Shown here one piece after another: positions 49,788-61,700 of a stretch of DNA of 64,000 bases. The DNA comes from Phoronis australis (taxonomy: Eukaryota; Phoronida; Phoronidae). The first letter of the stretch is position 1. Every line of letters starts with the position of its first letter. Under the pieces are notes generated by a model, which ran no database searches, was not told the origin of the DNA, and saw only the letters and a list, made by a program, of their open reading frames with translations. The stretch lies in the NCBI GenBank assembly GCA_002633005.1, contig NMRA01000394.1, positions 62,001-126,000 of the forward strand, given 5' to 3'. The position numbers and the translations under genes were made by a program.

Positions 49788-51129
49788 GTAAGGCAACAAC
49801 ATTGAAAATGCCCATGGTCTTCATGAATAAACTCTGCTGAGGCTTGACAGTGATCTGATGAGAAAGCAAAATAATGTTATTATGAAGTAAGCTTGTCCGC
49901 TGTATGAGGACTCATCCTTAAAATAATATCACAAAACAAAACCTTGAAGTTAAAAAATATAAAAGGCAACCAGTTAAGATCATGATAGTCAATGTTTGCA
50001 GAATCAAAGACAAACTGTCATATGTGTCATGGGCGGCACAGCACCCCATCCCCCTGTGGTACACCGCCCATAGACCATGGGCGCTGGAGCACTGAAAAAA
50101 GTGGGGGGCTACAGCCTCCCTCCCTAGCCCCCTATGGTGCGCCGTCCATGTGTGTTATGTTCCAGAATGCAGAATCGGTTTCCACTGAGCTACAAGTGGG
50201 TACATTGAGACAAGGATACTGCAAGAAGTAACATGGAGTAACGAAAGCGTTGCATATAAAAGGAAAAAATTGAATGCAAGTCACATACTAGTAGCTCTGA
50301 CTCAATCAATTCCATTTTGATAAAGTACAGTGGATTTATAATCAGAGAATATTTGGATCAACTTTGTGAAAAATATTTTCTTCCTAGGAAAATAATTCGT
50401 AAGACATCAATTGTTAGGTCTCACTTACACTTTCAATGCATACATCAACATTAATTATGGGTGAATTGTACTTTCATGATAACTTCTAAGATATTTTTGT
50501 TAGCCAATTAGATGTTGAGTGAGTCATAGACATAAGTTATGAATTTCTAAGATTAAACTGTTTCTTATGGCGAAGATATCAATTCAGAATAATTAAGCTA
50601 TAATTGGTACTTTGCAATTGACTCAAAACTAAATTAGAGCAATGCAACATCTTTTGTTTTTTAATCCAAATACATCGATTTGGACTTTTGCACAAGATCA
50701 TCATCACAGAGACGTCTATGCTGGGAATTTACACTCGTTGTGATGTTAACTTTTAAACAAATTGAATATCTAGAAAGATATGAAACAATATCATAACTAG
50801 TGAGTAAATATGGCCATCCTAAAAATGAAATGTGTAATATTTAAAAGTGATCTAATAACAATAGAATTACAATGAAACTTAATTTTTATTTTAAATTAGG
50901 AATTGCCCTAAAATTGCACACTTACATATGTCACAATAAATTGTGCACCTGTGATAAAACTTACACATGGCAATTCAACATGTTCATGTAGTTACCTGTA
51001 TTGTTCACTTCATCTTTCATTCGAGCTTGTGTCCTCTATCGGGTAGCGCAACGCCATCAAAAAACTCCGTGCAAATGACCTGAAATTTTTGAAAAACACT
51101 TCTGAATTACCAGACAACTAGTTCCACCA
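49788..51129. other. Element interior, no coding recognised
   Basis: The 3' exons of the transposase were expected here; none could be read. Apart from the short inverted-repeat element at 50028-50150, nothing is recognised. Confidence 0.4.
50028..50150. repeat. Short inverted-repeat element, CATGGGCGG ends
   Basis: The left end CATGGGCGGCACAGCACC is imperfectly inverted at the right end (GGTGCGCCGTCCATG). An internal CATGGGCGCTGGAGCACTG start with a run of A and G follows. This is typical of small hAT-like MITEs, here perhaps two nested copies. Confidence 0.5.
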
Positions 51130-51509
51130 GACTCCGCTGGTTGACATTTTGCAAGTGTCAACTAGCTGATCCAGGTATCATCACAAAAATACAAATGCTA
51201 GGTCCTACCTGACTACGCTGGCTGACATTTTGCAAATGTCAACTAGCTGATCCAGGTATCATCACAAAAATACAAATGCTAGGTCCTACCTGACTCCGCT
51301 GGTTGACATTTTGCAAATGTCAACTTGCTGATCCAGGTATCATCACAGAAATACAAATGCTAGGTCCTACCTGACTCTGCTGGTTGACATTTTGCAAATG
51401 TCAACTAGCTGATCCAGGTATCATCACAAAAATACAAATGTTAGGTCCTACCTGACTCCGCTGGTTGACATTTTGCAAATGTCAACTAGCTGATCCAGGT
51501 ATCATCACA
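51130..51509 (+). repeat. 81-bp satellite, 4.7 copies
   Basis: Units start at 51130, 51211, 51292, 51373 and 51454, each exactly 81 bp apart and over 95 percent alike. Each unit contains the near-palindrome TGACATTTTGCAAATGTCA. Confidence 0.97.
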
Positions 51510-52412
51510 CACATTTTTAAACAGGCGCCCTTTGTGAAGTTTCTCCGTCAAAAAGAGCATTGGTTTCTGTTAGCTCATAAAATATAATAAATCAGGCACA
51601 CGTACCATGTCGAAATTCATCCAATGCCGCTGTCACAGTGCTTGAAAATCGAGAAATTCTCTGCTAAAACAACAACACTTTGACAGGAAGTAAAGAAAGG
51701 GAANGGGCTCAAATATTGCCTTCCGGGAGATAGGCTGTGTACCATCAACATGGGCAAACTTCAAACTTCAATGGACACCGAAAAATCTTCACCAATCTCT
51801 CCAATATTCAGCATAATGAATCCTTAGGGCTATGTTTTTCTCGCTAGCTATCGGCAAATTGCGGAGTTGTCTCCCCTAAATCAAAATTCCTCGGAAAACC
51901 CCTTCTTGTGTGTATTTCTGTGGGGGAATAGTTAGCTGCTGGCTGCGCATGCGCACTGCCTATGTCAGATATTTCTGGCGTTGTGATAGAACGCATGCGC
52001 GTGAACTACGTCACTTCCACCTGGATTGGCTTGTTGACATTGTCCCGCTCCCTAGTATAATCTATGCCGACGGTGTACAGGAATCGCGAACCATTTTTCA
52101 GTTTAGCGGAACAGAGCGCCACTGTATACTCTCCTTTGCAATCCTACGAAAGTTAGCAATGTGGAATGTTGTTTATCATGTCTTCTTATTGGTTAAAGTA
52201 ATGAAACCGACATCATAACATTCAGTCATTCCCATTGGTTGAAATCTGGGAAATCCCTTCCAGTTTTCTGTTACGTAGAATGACGACCACCTTTGACTAG
52301 AATAGTTACAATCTATTAAAACCTGCAGTGATTGAAGTAAACAAAAACCAGGGAACACCGATCCCGTAGCTAAGATAAAACAAGTACAGTGCATTGAAAG
52401 CGTGTGCAAATG

Positions 52413-53060
52413 GTGGCGCTGCGTCAGAGGGCTCGCTGGTCCCCTACGTGGCTAGAAAGCGCTCAGGTATCACGCAGTGGCACGCGCTTTAGCATTGGTT
52501 GACGTAACCTCAGCAGTCATTGGTTAGCTTTACAACACCGTGAAAAAATGGCGGACTGTGAACGATTTTTAGCCTTGTCATGCAAGTGGTGTCACAGCAA
52601 CTATTTCGTTTTTGCGTCCTTGAAGCAAATAAATGTATAATAAACACATATTTGGCCGATTTAACCGGTGTGTTATTCATACTGTATGAATACAGGACAG
52701 TATCGTAAGCAAAAGTCAACGATAGTAGAAACATGCACTCCGAAAAGGCGCTACCGCAATTTTTAGGATTCACATTTCCTGAACATAAATTTTAAGCACC
52801 GATTTGTGTGTACAACAGACCTCATGATTTCAGTCGATCAGTCATGCCACCATAGACTCTAGAGTAGCTATGATGCCAGTTCGTTTGCGTAAAGCGCTGC
52901 CTGTTGATAATTCGACTAGCCAATCAGAAACGCCGGTGTAAAAAAATTCCCGAGGATAATTAAGTGATACATGTACCTGCGTGCTGGCTACTGACCACCA
53001 AGCGGCACGCCGGGAACCAGCAAGCGTCAGCGGGGAGCTTACCCTCTGACACAGCGCCAC
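52413..53060. mobile_element. 650-bp inverted-repeat element
   Basis: The ends GTGGCGCTGCGTCAGAGG (52413-52430) and its complement with one change (53043-53060) face each other, and weaker similarity continues inward (GAACCAGC, AGCGTCAG). The right end is copied again in the 53.7-kb duplication. No coding frame is convincing. Confidence 0.55.
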
Positions 53061-53705
53061 TTACATGTATAACGAAAAGTGGCCCTGTGGAAACAAGATG
53101 AACGACATACGGAATTCCGAGTACGGGCGTCAATGCCCATGCTTGGTCGGAAGTTTATCGGTCACATAGCCGTAAATAAATGCATTCGACTGATTCAACG
53201 GGTACGGGATGAAAGCATATCTTCAAATTCAGATTGATGACATACAATGTACGTTCCATTCGACTATTATAATGTGGGTTGGACAACATGTAAATGCATG
53301 AGAACGTATGGATTCAATAGAGTCATATACATTTATTTATCTGATGACGATTCCACCTTTCATGTAATGCACAGTAATTCAAAAATTCATTTCTTGCAAA
53401 AACTAAACTAAACATTGCGACATACAGTAACAAAAGTCCATATTCGGCATTTGAAAACATGTTTAGTTGGAGTTATCCCCTGTATCTGATAATGATCGAT
53501 GCTAATACTCAAACACCGAGTAACTAATTGCTGCATACATACACATATACATGAAGCCCAATTACTGTGTGGGACATAATTGCTACATGTATCAGCATCT
53601 CCAGTATCTTCTACTCCCCGGCACCGGGAGCCGTAACGATCGTAAAATATAATACTAAATATCAAATTTTGCTAACCAAATTTCACTTGACCTTAAGTGC
53701 ATTAA
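52958..53705 (+). repeat. 748-bp duplication, copy 1
   Basis: This copy is identical to 53707-54454 except for about seven substitutions. The shift is 749 bp with a single N between copies. No gene is recognised in it. Confidence 0.97.
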
Positions 53706-53706
53706 N

Positions 53707-54454
53707 AATTAAATGATACATGTACCTGCGTGCTGGCTACTGGCCACCAAGCGGCACGCCGGGAACCAGCGAGCGTCAGCGGGTAGCTTACCCTCTGACA
53801 CAGCGCCACTTACATGTATAACGAAAAGTGGCCCTGTGGAAACAAGATGAACGACACACGGAATTCCGAGTACGGGCGTCAATGCCCATGCTTGGTCGGA
53901 AGTTTATCGGTCACATAGCCGTAAATAAATGCATTCGACTGATTCAACGCGTACGGGATGAAAGCATATCTTCAAATTCAGATTGATGACATACAATGTA
54001 CGTTCCATTCGACTATTATAATGTGGGTTGGACAACATGTAAATGCATGAGAACGTATGGATTCAATAAAGTCATATACATTTATTTATCAGATGACGAT
54101 TCCACCTTTCATGTAATGCACAGTAATTCAAAAATTCATTTCTTGCAAAAACTAAACTAAACATTGCGACATACAGTAACAAAAGTCCATATTCGGCATT
54201 TGAAAACATGTTTAGTTGGAGTTATCCCCTGTATCTGATAATGATCGATGCTAATACTCAAACACCGAGTAACTAATTGCTGCATACATACACATATACA
54301 TGAAGCCCAATTACTGTGTGGGACATAATTGCTACATGTATCAGCATCTCCAGTATCTTCTACTCCCCGGCACCGGGAGCCGTAACGATCGTAAAATATA
54401 ATACTAAATATCAAATTTTGCTAACCAAATTTCACTTGACCTTAAGTGCATTAA
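53707..54454 (+). repeat. 748-bp duplication, copy 2
   Basis: This is the second copy, directly after the N at 53706. Its roughly 1 percent divergence is of the size expected between alleles in an outbred marine animal, so it may be a second haplotype placed in tandem by the assembler. Confidence 0.97.
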
Positions 54455-55436
54455 TCAGATACAATGAAAATACACAAAAACAACATCTCGTGAGGCAACC
54501 GGTGAAACCTAGCTGGAACCAACATTGAAATCACCTTGCTTGCAATTGCTACATGTCAAATTGCAGAACGTATTACACAACCCAAATTACAAAGTACACA
54601 CAATTTTCAACATAAACATTTATCTTGAGAATACATAAAACAGTGTCAGATTCAATTCTAGTCAAAGTTCTTCTGGTACCAATTTACATGTCCTATGGTG
54701 CATTTATCTGAGCTCCAATACAAAAGTGTAGGTGATTTTCTAAAAAGAATTTAAAAATACCATTGGATTTCTAAATCACTATTAAAATTAATAAACAAAC
54801 AGGATTGAATTATACAATTGAATCCAATTTTCAAAAGTTAGGATTGGCTTTTACTTTAAATTTATTTTAAATATTTTTGAATTTCTGAAACAGCATTGAA
54901 TTTCCTAAAAAGGATTTTTCCAACAATGTTGTATTTTATGCTGCCCGTACTTGTGCCCCTTACCAAAAGCTTTGCTATTCATACATGTGTACCTATACCA
55001 ATTTTATGCCTCCATACACCCCATCTCTTGAACCACTTGTTTTGGTTATGCCCGTCGAGCCCATCATTCCGTATAAGTACCCCCCCCTAGCGGTTAAATG
55101 ATTTGATAAAGCTTAAGAATCGCTGATTAGCTCAATCTCAGCAGCCACAATCAGCGATTCTATGTGATTAGCACACTAGGGGCGCCATATACGCGGAATA
55201 ACAGGCGACCCCTCACAGATAAAACCGCTACATGCATGGAATTGGCCTGGAGCCTTCTATAAAATAGGGCCGCGCTCCTTGAGCCCCTTCGGGCGGGCCA
55301 CCCCTATTAATATAGGTTGGTCAAAAGACAAAATCCACGGACACCGCATGAATTCCTTGGCAACGAAACATGTTTTCATCGCATAGCTGTTTATCATGGT
55401 TTCATAACTTCGACATTTCGATATGCGTAGACCTAT
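54455..55436. other. Downstream flank of the receptor gene
   Basis: No further exon is seen. The stretch would include the receptor 3' UTR on the minus strand, and it contains a 13-bp hairpin at 55116-55161. Confidence 0.45.
55116..55161. repeat. 13-bp hairpin downstream of the receptor stop
   Basis: AGAATCGCTGATT at 55116-55128 is perfectly inverted at 55149-55161 around a 20-bp loop. It lies about 280 bp past the receptor stop codon. Confidence 0.85.
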
Positions 55437-55775
55437 TCATCGTTCATACGATGGGGTGTATGTGAAGATGTAAATTGCAATAGCAGCTGTTATGAATAAG
55501 AACACGTAGAAAAACAACTGATCCATTACCATACCAATCAGCTGCCATTCCTCAGAAATGACTGCCTCAGCTTCTTTCTTTTCAGACATTGCTTGCAGGT
55601 AAGAAACCTTCAGCGTTATTTGTTTTAGGTAATATTCGGCCAATGAAGACTTTCGATCGATGTCTTCGACCTGTATGTCGTTATGTTCGAAGCTGATAGC
55701 TTCAATGGGGTCGTTTATGTGCGATTCCTTTCCCGGTACACCCCTTAATGTTTGCTGACGTTCAAGTGGATGTAC
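55437..55775 (-). CDS. Receptor last exon: cytoplasmic loop, TM4, stop
   Basis: The acceptor is TTTTTTCAG before 55775 and the frame stays open for 112 codons to TGA at 55437. It holds an acidic loop, the amphipathic pre-TM4 helix ending [18 protein letters not shown]4 and a short TYTPSYER tail. A decayed copy lies at 41649-41933. Confidence 0.93.
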   Translation of the reverse strand, partial: VHPLERQQTLRGVPGKESHINDPIEAISFEHNDIQVEDIDRKSSLAEYYLKQITLKVSYLQAMSEKKEAEAVISEEWQLIGMVMDQLFFYVFLFITAAIAIYIFTYTPSYER

Positions 55776-58700
55776 CTGAAAAAACGATGCAAAATTTTTA
55801 ATCCGAAGTAAACGTGCGCAATCATGAAGAACTCGTCTGCTTTCAATTTATTGAGCATTAAAAGGCCTCCCTCCCGTATTTCTAGGCTACTTAAAGATCA
55901 GCTTTTACCGACACAGTGTGATTCCAGTAATACTTGATTTTAAAGTATAATCCAAACCACGTTTAAGTACGCAAATCAGTAAAATGAGTCAGGGAGCCCT
56001 CCAAAACTTAACAGCAACCTGGTATTTACTGAAATGCATCATGATAAGCGCTTTGGACATGTGTAGGAAGTAATTCTTTCTCACGGCGTACTGTCTCATT
56101 TCACTTACATTGTATCTGTCCTCACCGCAGACAAAATATATTGTTAAACCGTCTTGTGTTTTAGCGTATGGCGTCCTACTTGCCAGTGACTACTTTTTTC
56201 TATTCCTTTGATGAAAAATAAATGTGATGACAGTAAGGTATCGTGTAGGCCAGAGGTCGGTCTTAGAATTTTCATTCTCTCTCAGGAAGGCAAATGTGAT
56301 CACAGTAAGGTATCGTGTAGGCCAGAGGTCGGTCTTAGAATTTTCATTATCTCTCAGGAAGGCAACGCCTTGTATCATTACTTTAGGTTATCCAAATGAT
56401 AGAGCCCAATTAAATTTGGCGTTGCACACGCAAATTTATTCCACCGGCAGACTGCACACCTACCGCGAATAGCGGTTTCTACCAAGGTATACGAATTGGC
56501 TCTACTCTCTCGTATTTCACAGTTCATAACGTGACGTATACAACATCCATATTTTCACATATATGTGATAAGAAGTAATATCCCACGAGACATTACTCCA
56601 CCTTCGGTCTCGGTCGATACGCGAAATAATGTCTTGTGGGATGTTACTTCATCTACGCCAATCGAGGTAGGTTGACGTATTTATCCCATGCAAATCGAAT
56701 TCGTAAGTTTCTTTCATTTTTTTCGGCCGATTTTTTAATACTTCACCCAGACTGTTCACGTGGCGGATCACATCCCATATATATATATTGCACGTTAGGT
56801 TACAAGTTTTCTCTAGTGAAATAAACAGTTTTAAGTGTAACGGTTTCTTACTTGAAAAGAGATAACAAAGATGAAGGCAACGGTAATTAAGCATTGAACT
56901 TGTTAAATTTCCTAATAGTTAAACATCAACAATATTTGATATTGTAGTTACGGAGGAATCTGAGACAGAAGTGTCATACAATTAACAGTTTTGTACCAGA
57001 TGTTACGTTAGACACCAGATTGCATGTCGAGTGTTGTTTATACTGCTCAACTTGTATTACTTTAAACTATATTCGAAAAGTTTAATGATCGAACCGGCTA
57101 ACGACGTCGAGTCGACATCGACCTACTCTTTAAACTTTTCATGTCTGAGGGCACTCTTGAAGTAGTGTTATTCTTTTGATGAAAAATAAATGTGATGATC
57201 GTAAGGTATCGTATAGGCCTGACGTCGTTTTTAGCATTTCCAATCATTATCTCAAAGGAAGGCAACGTGTGATATTGATTTAATGAGAAGGATGTGGTAC
57301 ATGCATGTAACGGTAACCACTACCACTTGAACGTAATGTAATCACAGGACTGGATACCCAAATCTCTACATGTAGCTGCCGGGTTATTTTTATACTTTGT
57401 AATTTAGGAATATGAAGTGTTTCTCGTGCCTGACCCTTTAGTCGTATGATCCGCTCTTGACTGCCATGTTTCAAATCAATTCTTTGCCCCTTCAAATGTA
57501 CCTACTCCGTATGCCCTTAAGCATAACTTGCTTTTGACATGTTGCTTCCATTATGACAATCTAGTGTTTGTCTAACCATATCTTTCTTGCAGGTAATTGC
57601 AGCCACCCAATCAAATGCGACTTTCCTCAGCCAAGGGGGTGCTCTTCGGCCGTGAGAGCCGCCGTGATGGGTTGCCAAAATAAGCACGGATAAGACTGTG
57701 GATAATGCCACGAGGATGATTGAAGCAGCGAAGAATTTTCCTAAAAATATGAATTTATACATGTGCGTAAATGAAATAGCAGACTCGATAAAGCAGCGGA
57801 GGACAATTGTCAACAATAAATTGTCAAAGTAAACAACTGAAATCCGCCCAAATTTTTGTCAATAGTGGGAATTACGCTTTTCTTATTTTAATGTTCTCAA
57901 CAGTGACAGACCAATCCCATTGATCAAGTCCACTTGAACATAAAAACGACAAAGTACAAAGTTACATGAATGGTATTTTGAAATTCTTTCTTCGTTATAA
58001 CACTGACATTCAAAGGAATAAATATGTGTATTTCATGTTATACGCTGCTTAATTACGAAACAAGTCGAAATGTTGTAGTAAACTTGTAGCGGTTAAATAA
58101 CTTCAGCCCTGTTTTAGCATATTCAGTGATTAGCACAGGACCACTGGCTACTGCATCAACGGATCAACTCTAACATCTCCGACCATACGCTGCTCATAAA
58201 CCGTAATCCCGATGAATGACAAAAGTCAAATGATAAAATGACCGAATCCTTGAGGTGGGCTCGCAATACAAAAGCTATGTGATCTGAGTGTAGATCAAAT
58301 GCCGTGGAAAAGTACTACGTGGACTAGATGGACCGTCAGGTATTCAAGGCCCAATATTTTCGGCATGACCCTCAACTGGAGACAGACGAATTAGCAACTT
58401 GACCCACCGTAGCTTTACAAGAGAACGATGTGCATGCAACTAAGCTGTTTTATGAAATTTTGATTGCATAATGTTGCCATCATACTGAAAATTTTACCCC
58501 ATTACTTGATCTGAAAGTCTCGCATTCGCCAGTACTAAGCACCATATATACTTTGTCCTTTATTACCTATTATTTCGTTCTTGTATTTTGTTTTCTTTAC
58601 TTTTGGTGTTTTTGCGCATTATGTTTCACTTCAGTAACTTATTGTTTTATAGTTGAAAGCCTGGATATAATGGTTGGCTTTCTGGGCTATATACTTACGT

Positions 58701-61700
58701 TTTAATGCATTGACGTTATTTGTGTAGCAATAAGAGCAACATATATGCAAACAACAAAAGCATTGAGGTGGTCTCTGGCCGGTGTATCTAGAAGAAAACT
58801 ACAACGTCGAAATAGAACGGCTCTACAGAACTTGAGGAAAAAGAACGAAGTCTGTTGTTAATGACGTTGGCAGAAGTCAGAGTTGGAATGAGCACAAGAG
58901 AATTTAGGGAATCGTTATCTTGCTTGGTGAAAGTAGTAGTCACGAGTGATACGCCTGTGTTGCTACTCTCTCATGAGAAACCAACACGGACCCATGGCAG
59001 GCAGCCTTGTTAGGCGTCACGACCAAACGCTAGTAGTAATATGGCAAACAATGCACCGTAGATAGACTTGGGAGACGGAATGACCTAGAGCTAAACACCC
59101 AATAACAAGTGAAAACGATCCACTTGAACTCTGCCAATATCACCGGCAGAGTTTTCCCTAAACCGACGAATGACAACATCTTGGGTGTTCTTCTAAAAGA
59201 CACAACTGGTCTAGGAATTTAACCAATCTAACTTCCCATCTCGGACTGCGGAGACTGAAGCATGTCCAACAGGTGATGCATGAAGAGCTACCTCTGCCAA
59301 CAGAACAACGCAATTTCTTCACATGAACAGAGGTTAGTTACTCATTACATGTACTGTACTTTCCCAAGAAAATTGGCACGTCACTGTCTGGGCGATCTTT
59401 GTACATGTATGAATAGAAGACATAAAGACCACGCCTTATACAGCCTTGAAAACAGCTACTTTATTTGGCTGAGCCCGAACAACTAATTCGTTCACAGGTG
59501 TAGACTCACAGACGTTTTTCTATGGTGCTTTGCTGTGGACCGATCTCGAAACTGGCCTCCGTCAAAGCAGTTTATTAATAAAATCAATTCAAGGTACTTG
59601 AATGGTTAATACTTAATAAATATTTACCTGTGCACATATACTATTCCTTTGCTCATTTGTGTCAAATTTCTTGTTAACGTTTTACTTTTCCATGTTAAAT
59701 CTTCTAGTCCACTATTTTTAACTTGATTTTTAACCTTTTTTTCATACTGCCACTGCCACTGCTGGTACTACTATTCTTCAGCTACTGTTGCTACTGCTGC
59801 TATTATTCCCGCAACTGCTACTGCTGCTGCTGTTACTACTGCTACGTACTGCTTCTGCCATTGCTACTAACTGCCCAATTGTCAACTCAAGGGAAAGGGG
59901 AGGTTGAACGATCTTACAACACTTTATTTACATGCAATTCTGTTGCAATGTCTCGAGATCTACATGCAAATCAAGCAAATGTTTAATGCCGATCACCCAA
60001 ACGTGAAGGCAACTGAAAACAAATGATATCACTGTACAGCCTCGCACGCCGGCTAATATGAACACAGGTCCTGTTCAAAAGGCCTTAGACGTGTCAATTG
60101 GCACAATATTGACATCTTCAAAAACGAATTCATCTTAAAATACCTTAAGCGTCAGTGTTAATTGTTGAAGAGGACAAGGCCGGCTTGCTAAAACTTCAAA
60201 ATATGCGAAACCCAACCTGGTATACAATTCAGAATCACCCATCTGTTGACTCCCATACAATTTAGTCTACCTGACAGATGCGCCGCAGAAGAAGAGGTCC
60301 AGCTGTACATATTTAATGATACCCACAACCTCATTCAGTTGATATGGATTCTGAATCATTCACCACAGACAACCTCTTTCTCTAGCATCGACCTTCATTT
60401 ACCAACGGCGTATTGTATGTTAAACCGTCGTCAAAATTCGCACAGAAGCTTGCTTATGTTTTACATAGAGCTCCATAACAGTTACGGTTGCAGGGAAAGC
60501 ACGTATTTAGTGTAAACAGGTTTTTCAAGTTACCAATCAAAGGAACAGCAGAGGAACTTCGAGGCATCGTCTCCGCCACAAGCAGCAGGAACACCGTCAA
60601 TGAGAGCATGCAGGTGACTAGCATTGATACTTTCTCTCCTGAGTCTGGTGGTAGGAGAAACCCCATGGCGGTAGTAACGATGATTATAACACACGGCAGC
60701 AGTAAGTTGAATACGTAAAACATCGGTCGTCTGCGCAGGACAATCGAGAAGGTCAGTGTTGCGTATGGCTCAGGGCAACAACTATAGAGTATCTCATTTC
60801 TACAAAACAAAGCAAATGTATCATTATTTCACTTTGAAAATTTTGGTGTCATCATCTCTTGTTTACCTATATGTACCTACAGTTGATAGGTAAACGTTAT
60901 GCTTGTGTTCGAACCTAACACGTTCTTCGTTTGATTGTCTTAAAAATAGCACCCATCATGTGCCTTCTATCTAAATTATAGTGACGTTTTATTCGGACAA
61001 GGCTCAAATTGGCGCTGTGACAGTCATTTGAAAACACCCGTTTATAGTGTAGAATAATCCTAGACGGATGTTATTGAGTCATTTGGGATTTTCTGACGAC
61101 TGTTTTCTTGTCGACTGGCCCCCGTAATTGTACAGAAATATAATTCTTTATGAGTTTCGTCACGGATGTTTGATGATGATCGTTATGATGCCGTCAACAG
61201 TGTTGGTGGAGGCAACGTCTTCTTTGCAAATATTGTGGTTGGTGTTGGCAAAATTATCGGCGTTGTGGTCAGTGCCATCGGTGATGTCGTGGTCTTTGAG
61301 AGCGTCATATGTATCGGCATTGGTGCTATGGCCGTTGACGGGTAAGATTTTGCTGTTTTCGTCATCAAACTCTATTACTCTGTCATTTTCGCCAAGTGTT
61401 GCTCTATCAGAGCGCACTGACAAGTACATGGTTAGTTGCGGACATCGTGCGTAGAATACCACGCTGCATTTGTTGGGATAGGAGTACAGTCTAATTTAAC
61501 TTATTTTTAGGTTGATTCGTGTATATTAACGTTGCCCCTTACCTCTTTACAGGCTTGCCACGAACGGACCACTCTCCATTATTTTTGAAAGAGCTAATGT
61601 CCACCGACGCCGACCGATTTTGGATGTCTAACTGGAGTCCATGCTGCGTCCATGAACCCATTGTAAGGTGGCAGATTTGATGGTCGTAGGGGAATTCGTC

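Larger units (their letters stand above)
45863..52059 (+). mobile_element. 6.2-kb Mutator-like DNA transposon
   Basis: Arms 45863-45903 and 52019-52059 are inverted copies differing at two sites. They begin TAGGGAGCGGGACAATGTCA and end AGCCAATCCAGGT. If the repeat starts at AGGGAG, the 8-bp flanks TCTATAAT and AGTATAAT match at six positions and may be a worn target duplication. The plus strand inside carries exons of a Mutator-like transposase (48685-49787). An 81-bp satellite lies near the right end. The linkage of ends to transposase is inference from nesting. Confidence 0.65.

Noticed and set aside
53408-54414. Identical 85-codon minus-strand frames in both 748-bp copies
   Set aside because: Their identity follows from the duplication, not from selection on protein. 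No motif is present.
59723-59986. Cysteine- and tyrosine-rich plus-strand frame
   Set aside because: It is a translation of the CTG/CTA trinucleotide repeat.
61128-61462. Overlapping frames of 100-108 codons in the receptor intron
   Set aside because: They lie wholly inside the intron between two confirmed receptor exons and show low-complexity, valine- or threonine-rich translations.
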